Source of the DNA: Gemmatimonadota bacterium
GTDB taxonomy: Bacteria > Gemmatimonadota > Gemmatimonadetes > Gemmatimonadales > GWC2-71-9
Reading direction: 5' to 3'
NCBI GenBank assembly: GCA_016209985.1
Contig: JACQVB010000028.1
Span: 1-34,886, forward strand
Length of the DNA: 34,886 bases
The notes under the pieces are model-generated. The model made no database searches and was not told the origin of the DNA. It worked only from the letters and a program-made list of their open reading frames with translations. A program made the position numbers and the translations under genes. Shown here piece after piece: positions 23,244 to 31,370 of the stretch. Each line of letters begins with the position of its first letter. Positions within the stretch are counted from its first letter, which is position 1.

Positions 23244-24242
23244 CTAGGACGCGATCTCGGTAAGCAGTTCGTCGAGACGGCGCACTTCGACCACGGCACC
23301 CAAGGTCTCGAAGCGGCTGCGAGCCCGGCGGGCGAGATCTTCGGCTTCGCGGTCGCGCTGGCGGTCGTGCAGCAGGCGGGCGAGATCACGCTCGGCCTGT
23401 GCCGCGAGCAGCGGACGATTGAGCTTGGTGGCGCGCCCGATAACGTCCCGGAGGGTAGCCTCACCCTTCGTCAGCTCTCCGAGGGACACCATCGCCGCTG
23501 CCAGAACCCGTAGATCCTCCGCCTCGGCGGCGACGTCGCCCAGGTCCCGGTGCACGGCCAGAGCGCGTTGCACTCCTACCATCGCGACGTCCGCGTCACC
23601 CGCGAGGAGCCGGATCTCCGCCCGTCCGCTCTCGATAGTCGCCGCAAGGGCGAGGTCTCCCGCCGCAGTAGCTTCCTGGACAGCTCGCTCGTCGGTCTCG
23701 AGCGCGGTGGCCAGATCGTTCTGTTCGCGGTAGGCCATCGCAAGGTTCTGCAGCGTCTCCGCGACCCCGGTCCGATGTCCCACTTGCTGGAAGGCCGCCA
23801 GCGCCATGGTGTGCGAGCCGACGGCCCTTCCGTACTGGCCGCGCAGGGACGCAATCGCGCCCAGGTTATTGGAACAGCGGCCCACCGTGCCGCGGTCTCC
23901 CAGGCGCTCCGCCTTGGCCAGCCCCCGGGTGAAATACCCAAAGGCCTCTTCGACCTGACCCTGTTCGAACGCGATCGCTCCGAGAACGTTCAGCGCCCGC
24001 GCCTCGATGGTCTGATCGCTGCGCGCGCGCGCCGCCTCCAGGCCCACGGTCACCCACCGCTTTCCCAACTCGTGCCGCCCGACGCGCGCCTGCGAAATGC
24101 CGAACAGCAGTGCCAGGGTCGGAGACTGCTCCAGCTCCTCGACAGGCAGTGCACCCAGTTGCTCGGCGACCGCGGCGTGACGGCCGGTTTCAGCGAGCTT
24201 TTGGATCCCGTTTAGCATTTCCAGCGAGGCCCGGGCACCCAT
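23244..24242 (-). CDS. TPR-repeat protein
   Basis: A 332-residue soluble protein made almost wholly of tetratricopeptide repeats. Examples are ARALNVLGAIAFEQGQVEEA, GRCSNNLGAIASLRGQYGRA, AETLQNLAMAYREQNDLATA and the C-terminal AERDLARLLHDRQRDREAED, each with the small-Gly/Ala-Tyr pattern of TPR helices. No enzymatic domain or signal peptide. TPR arrays of this kind mediate protein contacts in regulatory complexes. ATG 24242 shares a base with the lipoprotein stop (TAATG), so translation is coupled. The GTG two codons upstream is less likely. It may be a partner of the lipoprotein or of the regulators around it, inferred from position. Confidence 0.85.
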   Translation of the reverse strand: MGARASLEMLNGIQKLAETGRHAAVAEQLGALPVEELEQSPTLALLFGISQARVGRHELGKRWVTVGLEAARARSDQTIEARALNVLGAIAFEQGQVEEAFGYFTRGLAKAERLGDRGTVGRCSNNLGAIASLRGQYGRAVGSHTMALAAFQQVGHRTGVAETLQNLAMAYREQNDLATALETDERAVQEATAAGDLALAATIESGRAEIRLLAGDADVAMVGVQRALAVHRDLGDVAAEAEDLRVLAAAMVSLGELTKGEATLRDVIGRATKLNRPLLAAQAERDLARLLHDRQRDREAEDLARRARSRFETLGAVVEVRRLDELLTEIAS

Positions 24243-24931
24243 TACCACGAAACCGTGTAACCTGAAAAGTGTTTGAGGTTGGCCGCCAACAGGCGACCGG
24301 AGAGGTTCTTTCCGGCCGGGACCGCGATCCAGGGATCGCCCACCTGTTCCTGCACCCAGACACCCAGCAGTGCTTGCTCGATGTAGGAATCGGCATCGTC
24401 GATTATCCCGTTCGCGTCGAAATCGCGATTGGCACCGGTGTACCAGACCTTGAGCTGTGCTGGTGCGGCATCGTTGAAGGTGAGCCCGGTGGGCTCCAGC
24501 CGCACGGTGAGCTGCGTGGTATCAATCGAGGCCGTGATCAGGATCGAGTCGGTTCCCGCCAAGAGGGCGCCGTCGGGGCGGCGAAGCAGCGAGCCCTTGG
24601 GGATTGACAAGACCAAGTAGGGCTGCCAGCTGCTATCGCCCGCTCGGTAATCGATCTCAATCGATCGATCTTTACTGGCGTGGGCCCAGAAACTCAGCGA
24701 GTAACTCGAAAGCAACGGCGGAGTGGACGGCGCCGCTGCCGACAGGTCGGTGCCTCCCGAGGAACGCCGGGCGACGAACTCTCTGGCAAGACTCGGCGCC
24801 CACACCACCTGATGGAGCGGCCGATCGGTGAGACGTGGCGGGTCCTGCACTCTCGGCGGACCCGTGTTGTCGGCACACGCGCTCGCCCAGAGCGCTGTGC
24901 CAAGCAGGAAGAGAGATGTCGTTTTGCCCAT
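24242..24931 (-). CDS. Lipoprotein with EF-hand/dockerin-like loop
   Basis: A 229-residue exported lipoprotein. The N-terminus MGKTTSLFLLGTALWASACA has a lipobox-like WASAC with Cys19 as the expected acylated residue. A beta-rich domain (VLSIPKGSLLRRPDGALL, DTTQLTVRLEPTGLTF) resembles ZU5/Ig-like modules of Gemmatimonadota surface proteins. Then DFDANGIIDDAD fits DxDxNGxIxxxD of a calcium-binding EF-hand/dockerin loop. ATG 24931 is preferred. The longer open frame from 25207 runs through Arg-rich shadow sequence. The stop is fused with the TPR start (TAATG). Its function is unknown. Surface anchoring or sensing is a guess. Confidence 0.78.
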   Translation of the reverse strand: MGKTTSLFLLGTALWASACADNTGPPRVQDPPRLTDRPLHQVVWAPSLAREFVARRSSGGTDLSAAAPSTPPLLSSYSLSFWAHASKDRSIEIDYRAGDSSWQPYLVLSIPKGSLLRRPDGALLAGTDSILITASIDTTQLTVRLEPTGLTFNDAAPAQLKVWYTGANRDFDANGIIDDADSYIEQALLGVWVQEQVGDPWIAVPAGKNLSGRLLAANLKHFSGYTVSW

Positions 24932-25088
24932 AAACCCGCCCCTGGTTGCGCGGACCACGCTGCGAATCGATTCGCCTGGGATCAGGGCATATGGCGTACC
25001 TTCTTGCCCCCGTTTCCAAGTGTGCGCTGCTGCGTGATTTGGCAGGACCGGGCCGAGCCGCCAGCTGGAACGCACTGCCCCACCTGGG

Positions 25089-26519
25089 TCAGCGTGTGCC
25101 AGTTGCCGGGGATGGCTCGCGCGACTCGCCGTTGGGCTGCACCAGTCGCCGAAGCCGACGCCGAGAAACGTTGAGGCGCCTGGCCGCCTCGCTGACGTTT
25201 CCTTCACAAGCTTCCAACATGGCGCGGCCCGCAGCCGCGGCGATCGTATCGAGGTGCGCGGGGAACGGGATCACGCCGGCTGCGGGGTGGTTCTGCGCGG
25301 CGGCAGGCAGGAGCTCGGTCAGACTGAGCTCGCCCGGCAGCGAAAGTAACAGTGCCCGCTCCAGCGCGTTCTTCAATTCCCGAATGTTTCCCGGCCAGGC
25401 ATGCTCCAACAGCGCCCGACGCGCGTCGCCGTTGAAGCTCGGGACGGGAAGGCCATGGCGTGCGGCGAGTGATGCCAGCAGGTGGTCCGCGATCAGACCG
25501 ACGTCTGCCCCCCGTTCTCTGAGCGGCGGCAGTACCAGGGTCACGACGCTGAGTCGGAAATAGAGATCCTGACGGAAGGTTCCCCGCTGCACTGCCCCCG
25601 CGAGGTCCTCGTTCGCGGCAGCGATCACCCGGACATCGACTTTCCGTGATTTGGTACCGCCCACCCGCCGGATTTCATGGTCTTCGAGGGCCCGGAGCAG
25701 CTTGGCCTGAAGATCCACTGGAAACGCCGAGATTTCGTCCAGCAGTAACGTTCCGCCGTCGGCGATCTCGAATAGGCCGGGCTTCGCGGCATGGGCATCG
25801 GTGAACGCTCCCTTCTCATGCCCGAACAACTCCGACTCGATGAGATTGGCCGGTAACGCCGAACAGTTAACCGGCACGAAGGGCGCTGCCCGACGAGGCC
25901 CACCCTTATGGATGGCCCGCGCGAGCAGCTCTTTGCCGGTGCCGGTTTCACCGACGATCAGGGCGTTCCCATGCGCGTGCGGCAGCAGTCGGGCCGCGCG
26001 CAGGAGGACTGCCTTGAGGGACGGACTTTCCCCTACGATCTCGGTGAAGGCGTTCATTTCATCTTCTGAGTTCCCCATCGGATCGTGGAGGCTTTGTTGG
26101 CGATGACGGGCCACCGCCGCACCGATGGCGTTACGAAGGATCTCGATATCCTCGGGCAACGCGAAATAATCGGCAGCGCCGTGACCCATGACTTGCGCGG
26201 TCATCCGGCGACCGGGATCTGCCCCCACCACGAAGATGGGAACATCGGCACAGGTGTCGTGCCGATCGAGCCAGTCCAGCGCCTCACGCTCCGCGCCGCC
26301 TGCTGCGAGCAGCACCGCTGACACCGCGGGTGGCACGCCGTGGGTATCCGCGGCAGGAAGGATCTGCACTTCGGCGTCGAGCCCGGCAGCTAGCTGATGC
26401 CAAACGTCGGCAAACGATTCCGAGAGACGTACTACTACGAAACGAACCAAGGCGCCTCGCACGTTGGGCCCTTTTGAACCAAGTAGTACCCAGGTTCCAA
26501 AGACTGCTGTGCTCTGCAT
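25089..26519 (-). CDS. Sigma-54-type (NtrC family) activator with degenerate receiver and GAFTDA loop
   Basis: A ~476-residue regulator. The N-terminal ~130 residues have the length and strands of a receiver (VPIFVVGADPG, GAADYFALPEDIEILRNAI), but the phospho-acceptor Asp position is in SAVLLAAGGA and is not acidic, so it is probably a pseudo-receiver. The AAA+ domain has Walker A GETGTGKE, Walker B GGTLLLDEI and the sensor region DVRVIAAANEDL. The sigma-54-contact loop reads GAFTDA rather than GAFTGA. A Fis-type HTH closes it (NVSEAARRLNVSRRRLRRLV). The start is uncertain: ATG 26519 or GTG 26543. It is divergent from the HD-GYP gene, which carries a -24/-12-like element, so it may control that gene. 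Confidence 0.88.
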   Translation of the reverse strand: MQSTAVFGTWVLLGSKGPNVRGALVRFVVVRLSESFADVWHQLAAGLDAEVQILPAADTHGVPPAVSAVLLAAGGAEREALDWLDRHDTCADVPIFVVGADPGRRMTAQVMGHGAADYFALPEDIEILRNAIGAAVARHRQQSLHDPMGNSEDEMNAFTEIVGESPSLKAVLLRAARLLPHAHGNALIVGETGTGKELLARAIHKGGPRRAAPFVPVNCSALPANLIESELFGHEKGAFTDAHAAKPGLFEIADGGTLLLDEISAFPVDLQAKLLRALEDHEIRRVGGTKSRKVDVRVIAAANEDLAGAVQRGTFRQDLYFRLSVVTLVLPPLRERGADVGLIADHLLASLAARHGLPVPSFNGDARRALLEHAWPGNIRELKNALERALLLSLPGELSLTELLPAAAQNHPAAGVIPFPAHLDTIAAAAGRAMLEACEGNVSEAARRLNVSRRRLRRLVQPNGESREPSPATGTR

Positions 26520-26570
26520 CACATTCCCAACTTCCGATACCACAGGCCATTAGCCCGTCATGGCACACCG

Positions 26571-26587
26571 CTGGCCCCGGGCTTGCG
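26571..26587 (+). promoter_or_regulatory. Candidate sigma-54 (-24/-12) promoter of the HD-GYP gene
   Basis: CTGGCCCCGGGCTTGCG keeps the diagnostic GG and GC dinucleotides separated by 10 bp, plus CTGGC and TTGC of the consensus YTGGCACGrNNNTTGCW. It lies 62 bp upstream of the HD-GYP start and beside the divergent sigma-54-type activator gene. It is one sequence match only and untested. Confidence 0.5.
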
Positions 26588-26649
26588 CTATCTCCCCACG
26601 CCAAAGCAGCGCGGGTCCGGCGAACCACTCGCATGGAGGTCAGGAGTCG

Positions 26650-27591
26650 ATGGGCGTAAGTGTCGCACCAGCAATCAGTCACGGCGACGCGAAGCATCCC
26701 GCTTGGGCTTCTGCCCTCTCGCATCCCGGCTGGCTCAAATCGACTCAGCGGTATGGCCAGCGGCGCGCTCTCTTGGGCGCCGCGGTGGTCGCGCTCGAGC
26801 GAGCGATACAAGCCAAGGACCCCGACACCATGGGCCATTCGGCTCGGGTGCGACGCCTCGCGGTCGCCCTGGCGCGCCGGTTGGCCGTTGGTGAGGCCCT
26901 GCTCCAAGAGATCGCCATGGGCGCCGAACTGCACGACATCGGAAAAATCGGCGTGCCGGATGCGCTACTGCACAAGGCGGGATCCCTCACGCCGGACGAG
27001 CGCCGCCGAATTCTCGAGCACACGGTGATTGGCGAGCAGATCTTGGCACCGCTGCTGCGCGACCAGCCGGTGATCCTGGCGGTGGTTCGTTGGCACCATG
27101 AACGGGTGGACGGGAGCGGGTACCCGGACGCCCTGCGGGGAGAGCAAATACCTCTGGCGGCTCGGATCGTGGCCGTCGCGGACGCGTTTGACGCCATGAC
27201 CAGCGAACGACCATACCGACCGGCCCGGTCGAGGCCCGAAGCGGTCCGGGAGCTGCTCCGCTGCAGCGGGAGCCACTTCGATCCGGTGTGCGTCCGCGCG
27301 CTACTCGAGGTCTTTCGCGAGCTCGCGGAGAACCGGCCTCGCGCGGCGCCTGACCAGCGGTTCGAGATGGGTGCGGCATCGCGGTGGCCCGGGTCGCGAC
27401 CGCGGAGGTGGAGGGGTAGTGGCGGAGAACGCGGTCCGCCTCCCTTGGAGTCGCGGATTCATGAAAGGGAAGGCCCGCCTACTCCGGGATCACCGGCAGC
27501 AGGAGGTGCGATGCTCGAACGGCCGAGTGATAGACCAGGTTCCGGACAACCAGCCAGGAGGTCTCGTCGTAATTGTTGCCGCCGGTGTTGA
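26650..27591 (+). CDS. HD-GYP domain cyclic-di-GMP phosphodiesterase
   Basis: A 313-residue protein. HD-GYP enzymes hydrolyse c-di-GMP. The metal and catalytic residues are visible: H63, the HD pair H95-D96 in ELHDIGKIG with K99, H124, H149-H150, and the GYP motif in HHERVDGSGYP (157-159). RIVAVADAFDAMTS follows. No sensor or receiver domain precedes it, only a ~50-residue leader. ATG 26650 follows AGGAG at 4 nt. The open frame from 26560 overlaps the promoter and is rejected. The last ~85 residues are Arg/Pro/Gly-rich and disordered. The final 113 bp overlap the convergent S15 gene, so the tail may result from loss of an earlier stop. Confidence 0.9.
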   Translation: MGVSVAPAISHGDAKHPAWASALSHPGWLKSTQRYGQRRALLGAAVVALERAIQAKDPDTMGHSARVRRLAVALARRLAVGEALLQEIAMGAELHDIGKIGVPDALLHKAGSLTPDERRRILEHTVIGEQILAPLLRDQPVILAVVRWHHERVDGSGYPDALRGEQIPLAARIVAVADAFDAMTSERPYRPARSRPEAVRELLRCSGSHFDPVCVRALLEVFRELAENRPRAAPDQRFEMGAASRWPGSRPRRWRGSGGERGPPPLESRIHEREGPPTPGSPAAGGAMLERPSDRPGSGQPARRSRRNCCRRC

Positions 27592-29368
27592 GATTGCGGT
27601 CGAATCGCGGAAAGTTACTGCTGGAGACTTCCACCCGGATGCGATGCCCTGGTGCGAAGTAATTGCTGGTTGCCTGCAGGTCGATTCGGAGCTGGTACAC
27701 TTCGCCCGCTTTCATCCACACCTTCTTGTCGTATCCCTCGCGGTAGCGTGCCCGGAGGATCCCTTCCTGGACGTTGTAGGCTGTCCCGTCGGGATAGACA
27801 TCGACCAGCTTGCCAGTGAAATCGGTGTCCTTGCCGGATGAGGACACGTACAGCACCAGCTGGATCGGCCCGGTGACTTCGACGCCCCGCTCCAGAGCGG
27901 GAGTGCTATACACCAGCACGTCGGGCCGCTGCTCGACGTCCCGCTGATCGAACGAGCCTTCCGGCGCGTCCGGCGTACCGGTGCAACAGATCGGCCCGCC
28001 ACGGGATGGGACCGGATCCTTGGGGTCATAGGTAAAGCTGTCCGGCGGCTCGCTGCGGGGCGCGGCGGGGGATAAGGTGCCGGCGCCGGCGCTGCCGTTG
28101 GCCTTTCCATCGGAATGCAGGTAGTACTTGGTAAAGCGAGTCCGCGCGAGCGGCCACTCCTGCTCGGCGCGCCACCGATTCCTGCCCATGACATATATCT
28201 GCAGCTTGGGCATCGATGTCACTCCGTTGTCGACTCCCTTCAGCCAGTACTCGAACCATTTCCCGTAGGCACCCCAATGATCGAACTGCGCGTCGCCCAC
28301 CGGCCGCTCCCCGACGACGGTGTTCGCGGTGGTTCGCTCCGAGCTGCAGTGGGTGGTCGGCGAGATGATGGCGTACTGATGATCGCGGCCGCGAGGACTC
28401 TCCGCGTTTTCCCGCATCAGGTTGAACTCGTAGAGCGTTTCGGTCACGCCAAAGTCGTACCAGGAATTGATGTGCAGGGCGGGCGTATCGAATCGCTCCG
28501 TCCCCTTGAGGTAGCCGAACTGATCCCACCAGGGATCGTTCAACTCGCGGGTGTTGATATCACGCCAGTTGTTGGGCGGCGCGCCCGCGCGGTCCATCAT
28601 GTCGGCGATGGGCAGCGTGAGCCAGAGTGCCTTGAAGTCGATCGAGGGGACGGTGGGACCGATATTGAAGTAACCCGCGACACGGTTCCATTCCTCGCGT
28701 GACATCCAGGCGGGGGGCTTGAGGTACACCTGGCTCCCGGAGCTCCGGAACCAGCCGAACCCCGCCGCGATTTCGACCGCTCCTCCATTTCGGGCGCCGA
28801 AGTAGTGGTAGCGAGTTCCGCCGCGGCCGATCGAGCTGCCGGCCGACTGGGGGATCATGGCGGCCAGCGCCGGATGCCGCAGCGGCGCCTGCATGATCTG
28901 CACGTCACCTCCGTAGGAGCACCCGATGGTACCGACCTTCCCATTAGACCACGGCTGCCTGGACAGCCAGTCCACCGTGTCGTAGCCGTCCTCCGGATCG
29001 CCACCCTGCACGTTGTATCGTCCTTCGGATTCCCACTTCCCGCGAACATCCTGCACCGCCACCGCGTAGCCCTGCCCAGCCCAGAAATACGCGGCCGAGT
29101 TGGCCCGCCGGTTGGGAGCCTTGTTGTAGGGCGTCCGCATCAGGATCACCGGGAGCCGATCTCCCGCGCCGCGGGGGACGTAGAAGTCGGTGGAGAGCCG
29201 GACTCCATCGCGCATCGCGACCATCGCGCTGGAATCGACCCGGATCTCCCCGTAGCGGGCCACCGGACGCGGATAACGCGGTGCCTGGCCTGCCACGCTT
29301 GAAGGATTCAGCAAGGCCGCACCAATCGCCACGAGGGCGACCGCTTGCCTACTCCGCGAAGGGGTCAT
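27479..29368 (-). CDS. CocE/NonD-type S15 family secreted hydrolase
   Basis: A 629-residue exported alpha/beta-hydrolase with a signal peptide at ~1-28 (AVALVAIGAALLNPSSVAGQ). It shows the CocE/X-Pro dipeptidyl-peptidase order. The catalytic domain has VILMRTPYNKAP, VAVQDVRGKWESEGRY and nucleophile Ser151 in TIGCSYGGDVQ. A helical cap follows, and a C-terminal jelly-roll includes SSSGKDTDFTGKLVDVYPDG. Acid and His candidates are INSWYD and SPTTHC. Members hydrolyse amino-acid esters, peptides or amides such as cocaine or cephalosporins. ATG 29368 follows AGGAGA at 6 nt. It sits 50 bp after the BKACE gene, at the end of a catabolic operon. It could release the operon's substrate outside the inner membrane, which is inferred. 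Confidence 0.92.
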   Translation of the reverse strand: MTPSRSRQAVALVAIGAALLNPSSVAGQAPRYPRPVARYGEIRVDSSAMVAMRDGVRLSTDFYVPRGAGDRLPVILMRTPYNKAPNRRANSAAYFWAGQGYAVAVQDVRGKWESEGRYNVQGGDPEDGYDTVDWLSRQPWSNGKVGTIGCSYGGDVQIMQAPLRHPALAAMIPQSAGSSIGRGGTRYHYFGARNGGAVEIAAGFGWFRSSGSQVYLKPPAWMSREEWNRVAGYFNIGPTVPSIDFKALWLTLPIADMMDRAGAPPNNWRDINTRELNDPWWDQFGYLKGTERFDTPALHINSWYDFGVTETLYEFNLMRENAESPRGRDHQYAIISPTTHCSSERTTANTVVGERPVGDAQFDHWGAYGKWFEYWLKGVDNGVTSMPKLQIYVMGRNRWRAEQEWPLARTRFTKYYLHSDGKANGSAGAGTLSPAAPRSEPPDSFTYDPKDPVPSRGGPICCTGTPDAPEGSFDQRDVEQRPDVLVYSTPALERGVEVTGPIQLVLYVSSSGKDTDFTGKLVDVYPDGTAYNVQEGILRARYREGYDKKVWMKAGEVYQLRIDLQATSNYFAPGHRIRVEVSSSNFPRFDRNLNTGGNNYDETSWLVVRNLVYHSAVRASHLLLPVIPE

Positions 29369-29370
29369 CG

Positions 29371-29400
29371 CTGTCTCCTCTGCGCTCTCCGCGTTCTTGC
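29371..29400. repeat. Short purine-rich GCGGAGA/GCAGAGG repeat upstream of the S15 gene
   Basis: Read on the minus strand, the spacer between the BKACE and S15 genes contains AACGCGGAGAGCGCAGAGGA. This imperfect run of G(C/A)GGAGA-type units resembles dispersed intergenic repeats seen in several soil bacterial phyla. It supplies the AGGAGA ribosome binding site of the S15 gene. Confidence 0.4.
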
Positions 29401-29418
29401 CGCGAGATCCTCCACGCA

Positions 29419-30387
29419 TCACGGATACGCCGTGGGCGTTTGGGACAACCCGAGCATTTGCCTGGCCTGCGCCGGCGTGGCGATCTCACGATTCAGCTCA
29501 TGCGCGACCCGGACTGCCCGTTCCACCAGCTGCGCGTTGCTCTTCGCCTTTTCGCCTCGGCGGTAATAGACGTTGTCCTCGAGCCCGACCCGCACGTGTC
29601 CGCCCATCATGGTCGCCAGCGTGGTCATCGGCACCTGATGGGGACCGATCCCGGAGCAGAGCCACACGGAGCCCGCCGGCAGCTCCCGCAGCAGATGCCA
29701 AACGTTGTCCACCGTGGGCCAGCTCGAGGTCTGATAGCCCATGACCGTCTGGACCCAGTAGGGTTTGTCGATCTTCCCGCCCTGAATCAGATCCAGTAAG
29801 ACCCACACCCCGCCCGTATGGTACGTCTCCAGTTCCGGCTTGATGCCCCGCTTTTTCATTTCGTCGGCGAACTGGTTCACCACTCGGTAGGAAAACGGTA
29901 TACAGTCGTCGTATACCATGGCGGGCCGCGGGTCCGGGAGCGGCGCATTGCGCTCCTTGATGACGAACTTGCTCATGTCCGGCGTCAGATTGAGCGAGGC
30001 CACTTCGGGCCGGGCAGCGAGACAAGAGAGCCGTTCCTCCATGGTCATGTCGGGCCCGCCGCCGGTCGTGTCGTTGATGATGATATCGGGACAGCGTTCC
30101 CGGATCTTGCGATTCACGTCGTACCAGACTTCCGTCGTCGTGGCCGGGCGCGTGGGTCGCTTCGGGTCGCGCGCGTGGACGTGCACCATGGCGGCCCCCG
30201 CGCGGTAGGCCCGGTGCACCGAGTCGGCGATCTCGTCCGCCGTCTCGGGCAGGTTCTCGTTCGATTCCTTCCCCTGGACTCCCCCGTTGCAGGCAACACA
30301 GATGATCAGTGGCGGCATGCCCGAACGAACCTGCTCCATGTACTGATACGGATCAGCGTAGTTCCACACGTCATCGAACGACGTCAC
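29419..30387 (-). CDS. Beta-keto acid cleavage enzyme (BKACE/Kce, DUF849)
   Basis: A 322-residue enzyme. BKACE proteins condense a beta-keto acid with acetyl-CoA and cleave it to acetoacetate and a new acyl-CoA. The zinc-binding HxH is H69/H71 in MVHVHARD. Further family elements are INDTTGGGP, the LETYHTGGVW strand, SGIGPHQVPM and the Glu-bearing RVGLEDNVYY near the C-terminus. Length is typical. GTG 30387 has AGGAG 6 nt upstream and begins 1 nt after the dehydrogenase stop, so coupling is strong. The best-known substrates are 3-keto-5-aminohexanoate and dehydrocarnitine. The actual substrate here probably comes from the neighbouring aminotransferase or dehydrogenase. Confidence 0.92.
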   Translation of the reverse strand: MTSFDDVWNYADPYQYMEQVRSGMPPLIICVACNGGVQGKESNENLPETADEIADSVHRAYRAGAAMVHVHARDPKRPTRPATTTEVWYDVNRKIRERCPDIIINDTTGGGPDMTMEERLSCLAARPEVASLNLTPDMSKFVIKERNAPLPDPRPAMVYDDCIPFSYRVVNQFADEMKKRGIKPELETYHTGGVWVLLDLIQGGKIDKPYWVQTVMGYQTSSWPTVDNVWHLLRELPAGSVWLCSGIGPHQVPMTTLATMMGGHVRVGLEDNVYYRRGEKAKSNAQLVERAVRVAHELNREIATPAQARQMLGLSQTPTAYP

Positions 30388-30388
30388 G

Positions 30389-31351
30389 TCACGCTCCTGG
30401 GTGCTGGCTCTTGAGTGCCCGGATGCGGCGAATCATGTCGTCACGCCAGCGCAGCAGATCCGCCACGGTCGCCCCACCGACCAGCCCTTCGGTCGCCGTG
30501 CTCAACCGGTCGATCATCTCCCCGTCGAACGCGGGTGCGGCCGGGTCGAGCGCCTGAATCAGCGCGCGGTACGACGAGCCATACCGGCCGTAGTACTCCC
30601 GCAGGCCGCCGTCCGCATTGGTGTGGCCGGTCACGAACGGCCCCATGATGGCCCAGCGCAGGCCGAGCCCTTCGCGGACGATGGTGTCTACCGCCTCGAC
30701 GTCGGCCACACCACTCTCCACCAGATCGATCGCTTCCCGAACCAGCGCCGCCTGGAGCCGGTTCAGCACAAAGCCGAAGGTGTATTTCCGCAGCAGCACC
30801 GGCACCTGGCCGGCCTGGCGGAGGAAATTCATGGTCCGGGACACCACCGCCGGATCGGTGGAGGCGCCCGGCAGCACCTCCACCGCCGGGATCACATGCG
30901 GAGGATTGGTAGGATGGGCGACGATGCAGCGCGAGGCACCGGCCAGGCCGTCGGCGATGACTGTCATGTCGAACGTCGACGTGCTGCTCGCGAGAATGGC
31001 CGCGCTGGGCGCGGACCCATCGAGCGCCCGGAAGAGCTCGCGCTTGGCGTCGAGGCGTTCCGGCCCACTCTCCTGAACGTAGTCCGCTCCGGCCAACGCG
31101 TCCTCCAGCTCCGAGTGAGTGCTGACGCGCGAACGGATGCCGTCTGCTTCCCCCGCCCCCAGCCATCCTCCCGCGACACTGAGATCCAGATCTTCGTCGA
31201 GCCACGCCAATGCCCGATCGATCTGCGCCTGATCCCGATCGTGAATCCGCGTCTCACAGCCGGCCCGCGCGAACACCTCGACCCAGCTCCGACCGATGAC
31301 GCCGGTGCCTATGACGGCGACCCTCCCGATGGTCTGTCGAGCGTCCGTCAC
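30389..31351 (-). CDS. 3-hydroxyacyl-CoA dehydrogenase-family NAD enzyme (carnitine/gulonate dehydrogenase-like)
   Basis: A 320-residue NAD-dependent dehydrogenase. The Rossmann signature is VAVIGTGVIGRSW near the N-terminus. The catalytic region includes QESGPERLDAKRELF, ILASSTSTF and IVAHPTNPPHVIPAVEVLPG with the conserved HP-NP element. The C-terminal helical domain has LNRLQAALVREAIDLVESG and WAIMGPFVTGHTNADGGLREYYGRYG, as in L-carnitine 3-dehydrogenase and L-gulonate 3-dehydrogenase. It oxidises a 3-hydroxy acid to a 3-keto acid. GTG 31351 is preferred because ATG 31414 would overlap the permease. Ribosome binding site support is weak. Adjacency to BKACE matches carnitine-type pathways, though an aminotransferase and a permease here point to a wider or different substrate. 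Confidence 0.88.
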   Translation of the reverse strand: MTDARQTIGRVAVIGTGVIGRSWVEVFARAGCETRIHDRDQAQIDRALAWLDEDLDLSVAGGWLGAGEADGIRSRVSTHSELEDALAGADYVQESGPERLDAKRELFRALDGSAPSAAILASSTSTFDMTVIADGLAGASRCIVAHPTNPPHVIPAVEVLPGASTDPAVVSRTMNFLRQAGQVPVLLRKYTFGFVLNRLQAALVREAIDLVESGVADVEAVDTIVREGLGLRWAIMGPFVTGHTNADGGLREYYGRYGSSYRALIQALDPAAPAFDGEMIDRLSTATEGLVGGATVADLLRWRDDMIRRIRALKSQHPGA

Positions 31352-31370
31352 GGTTCGGTCGCGGCCTCGC

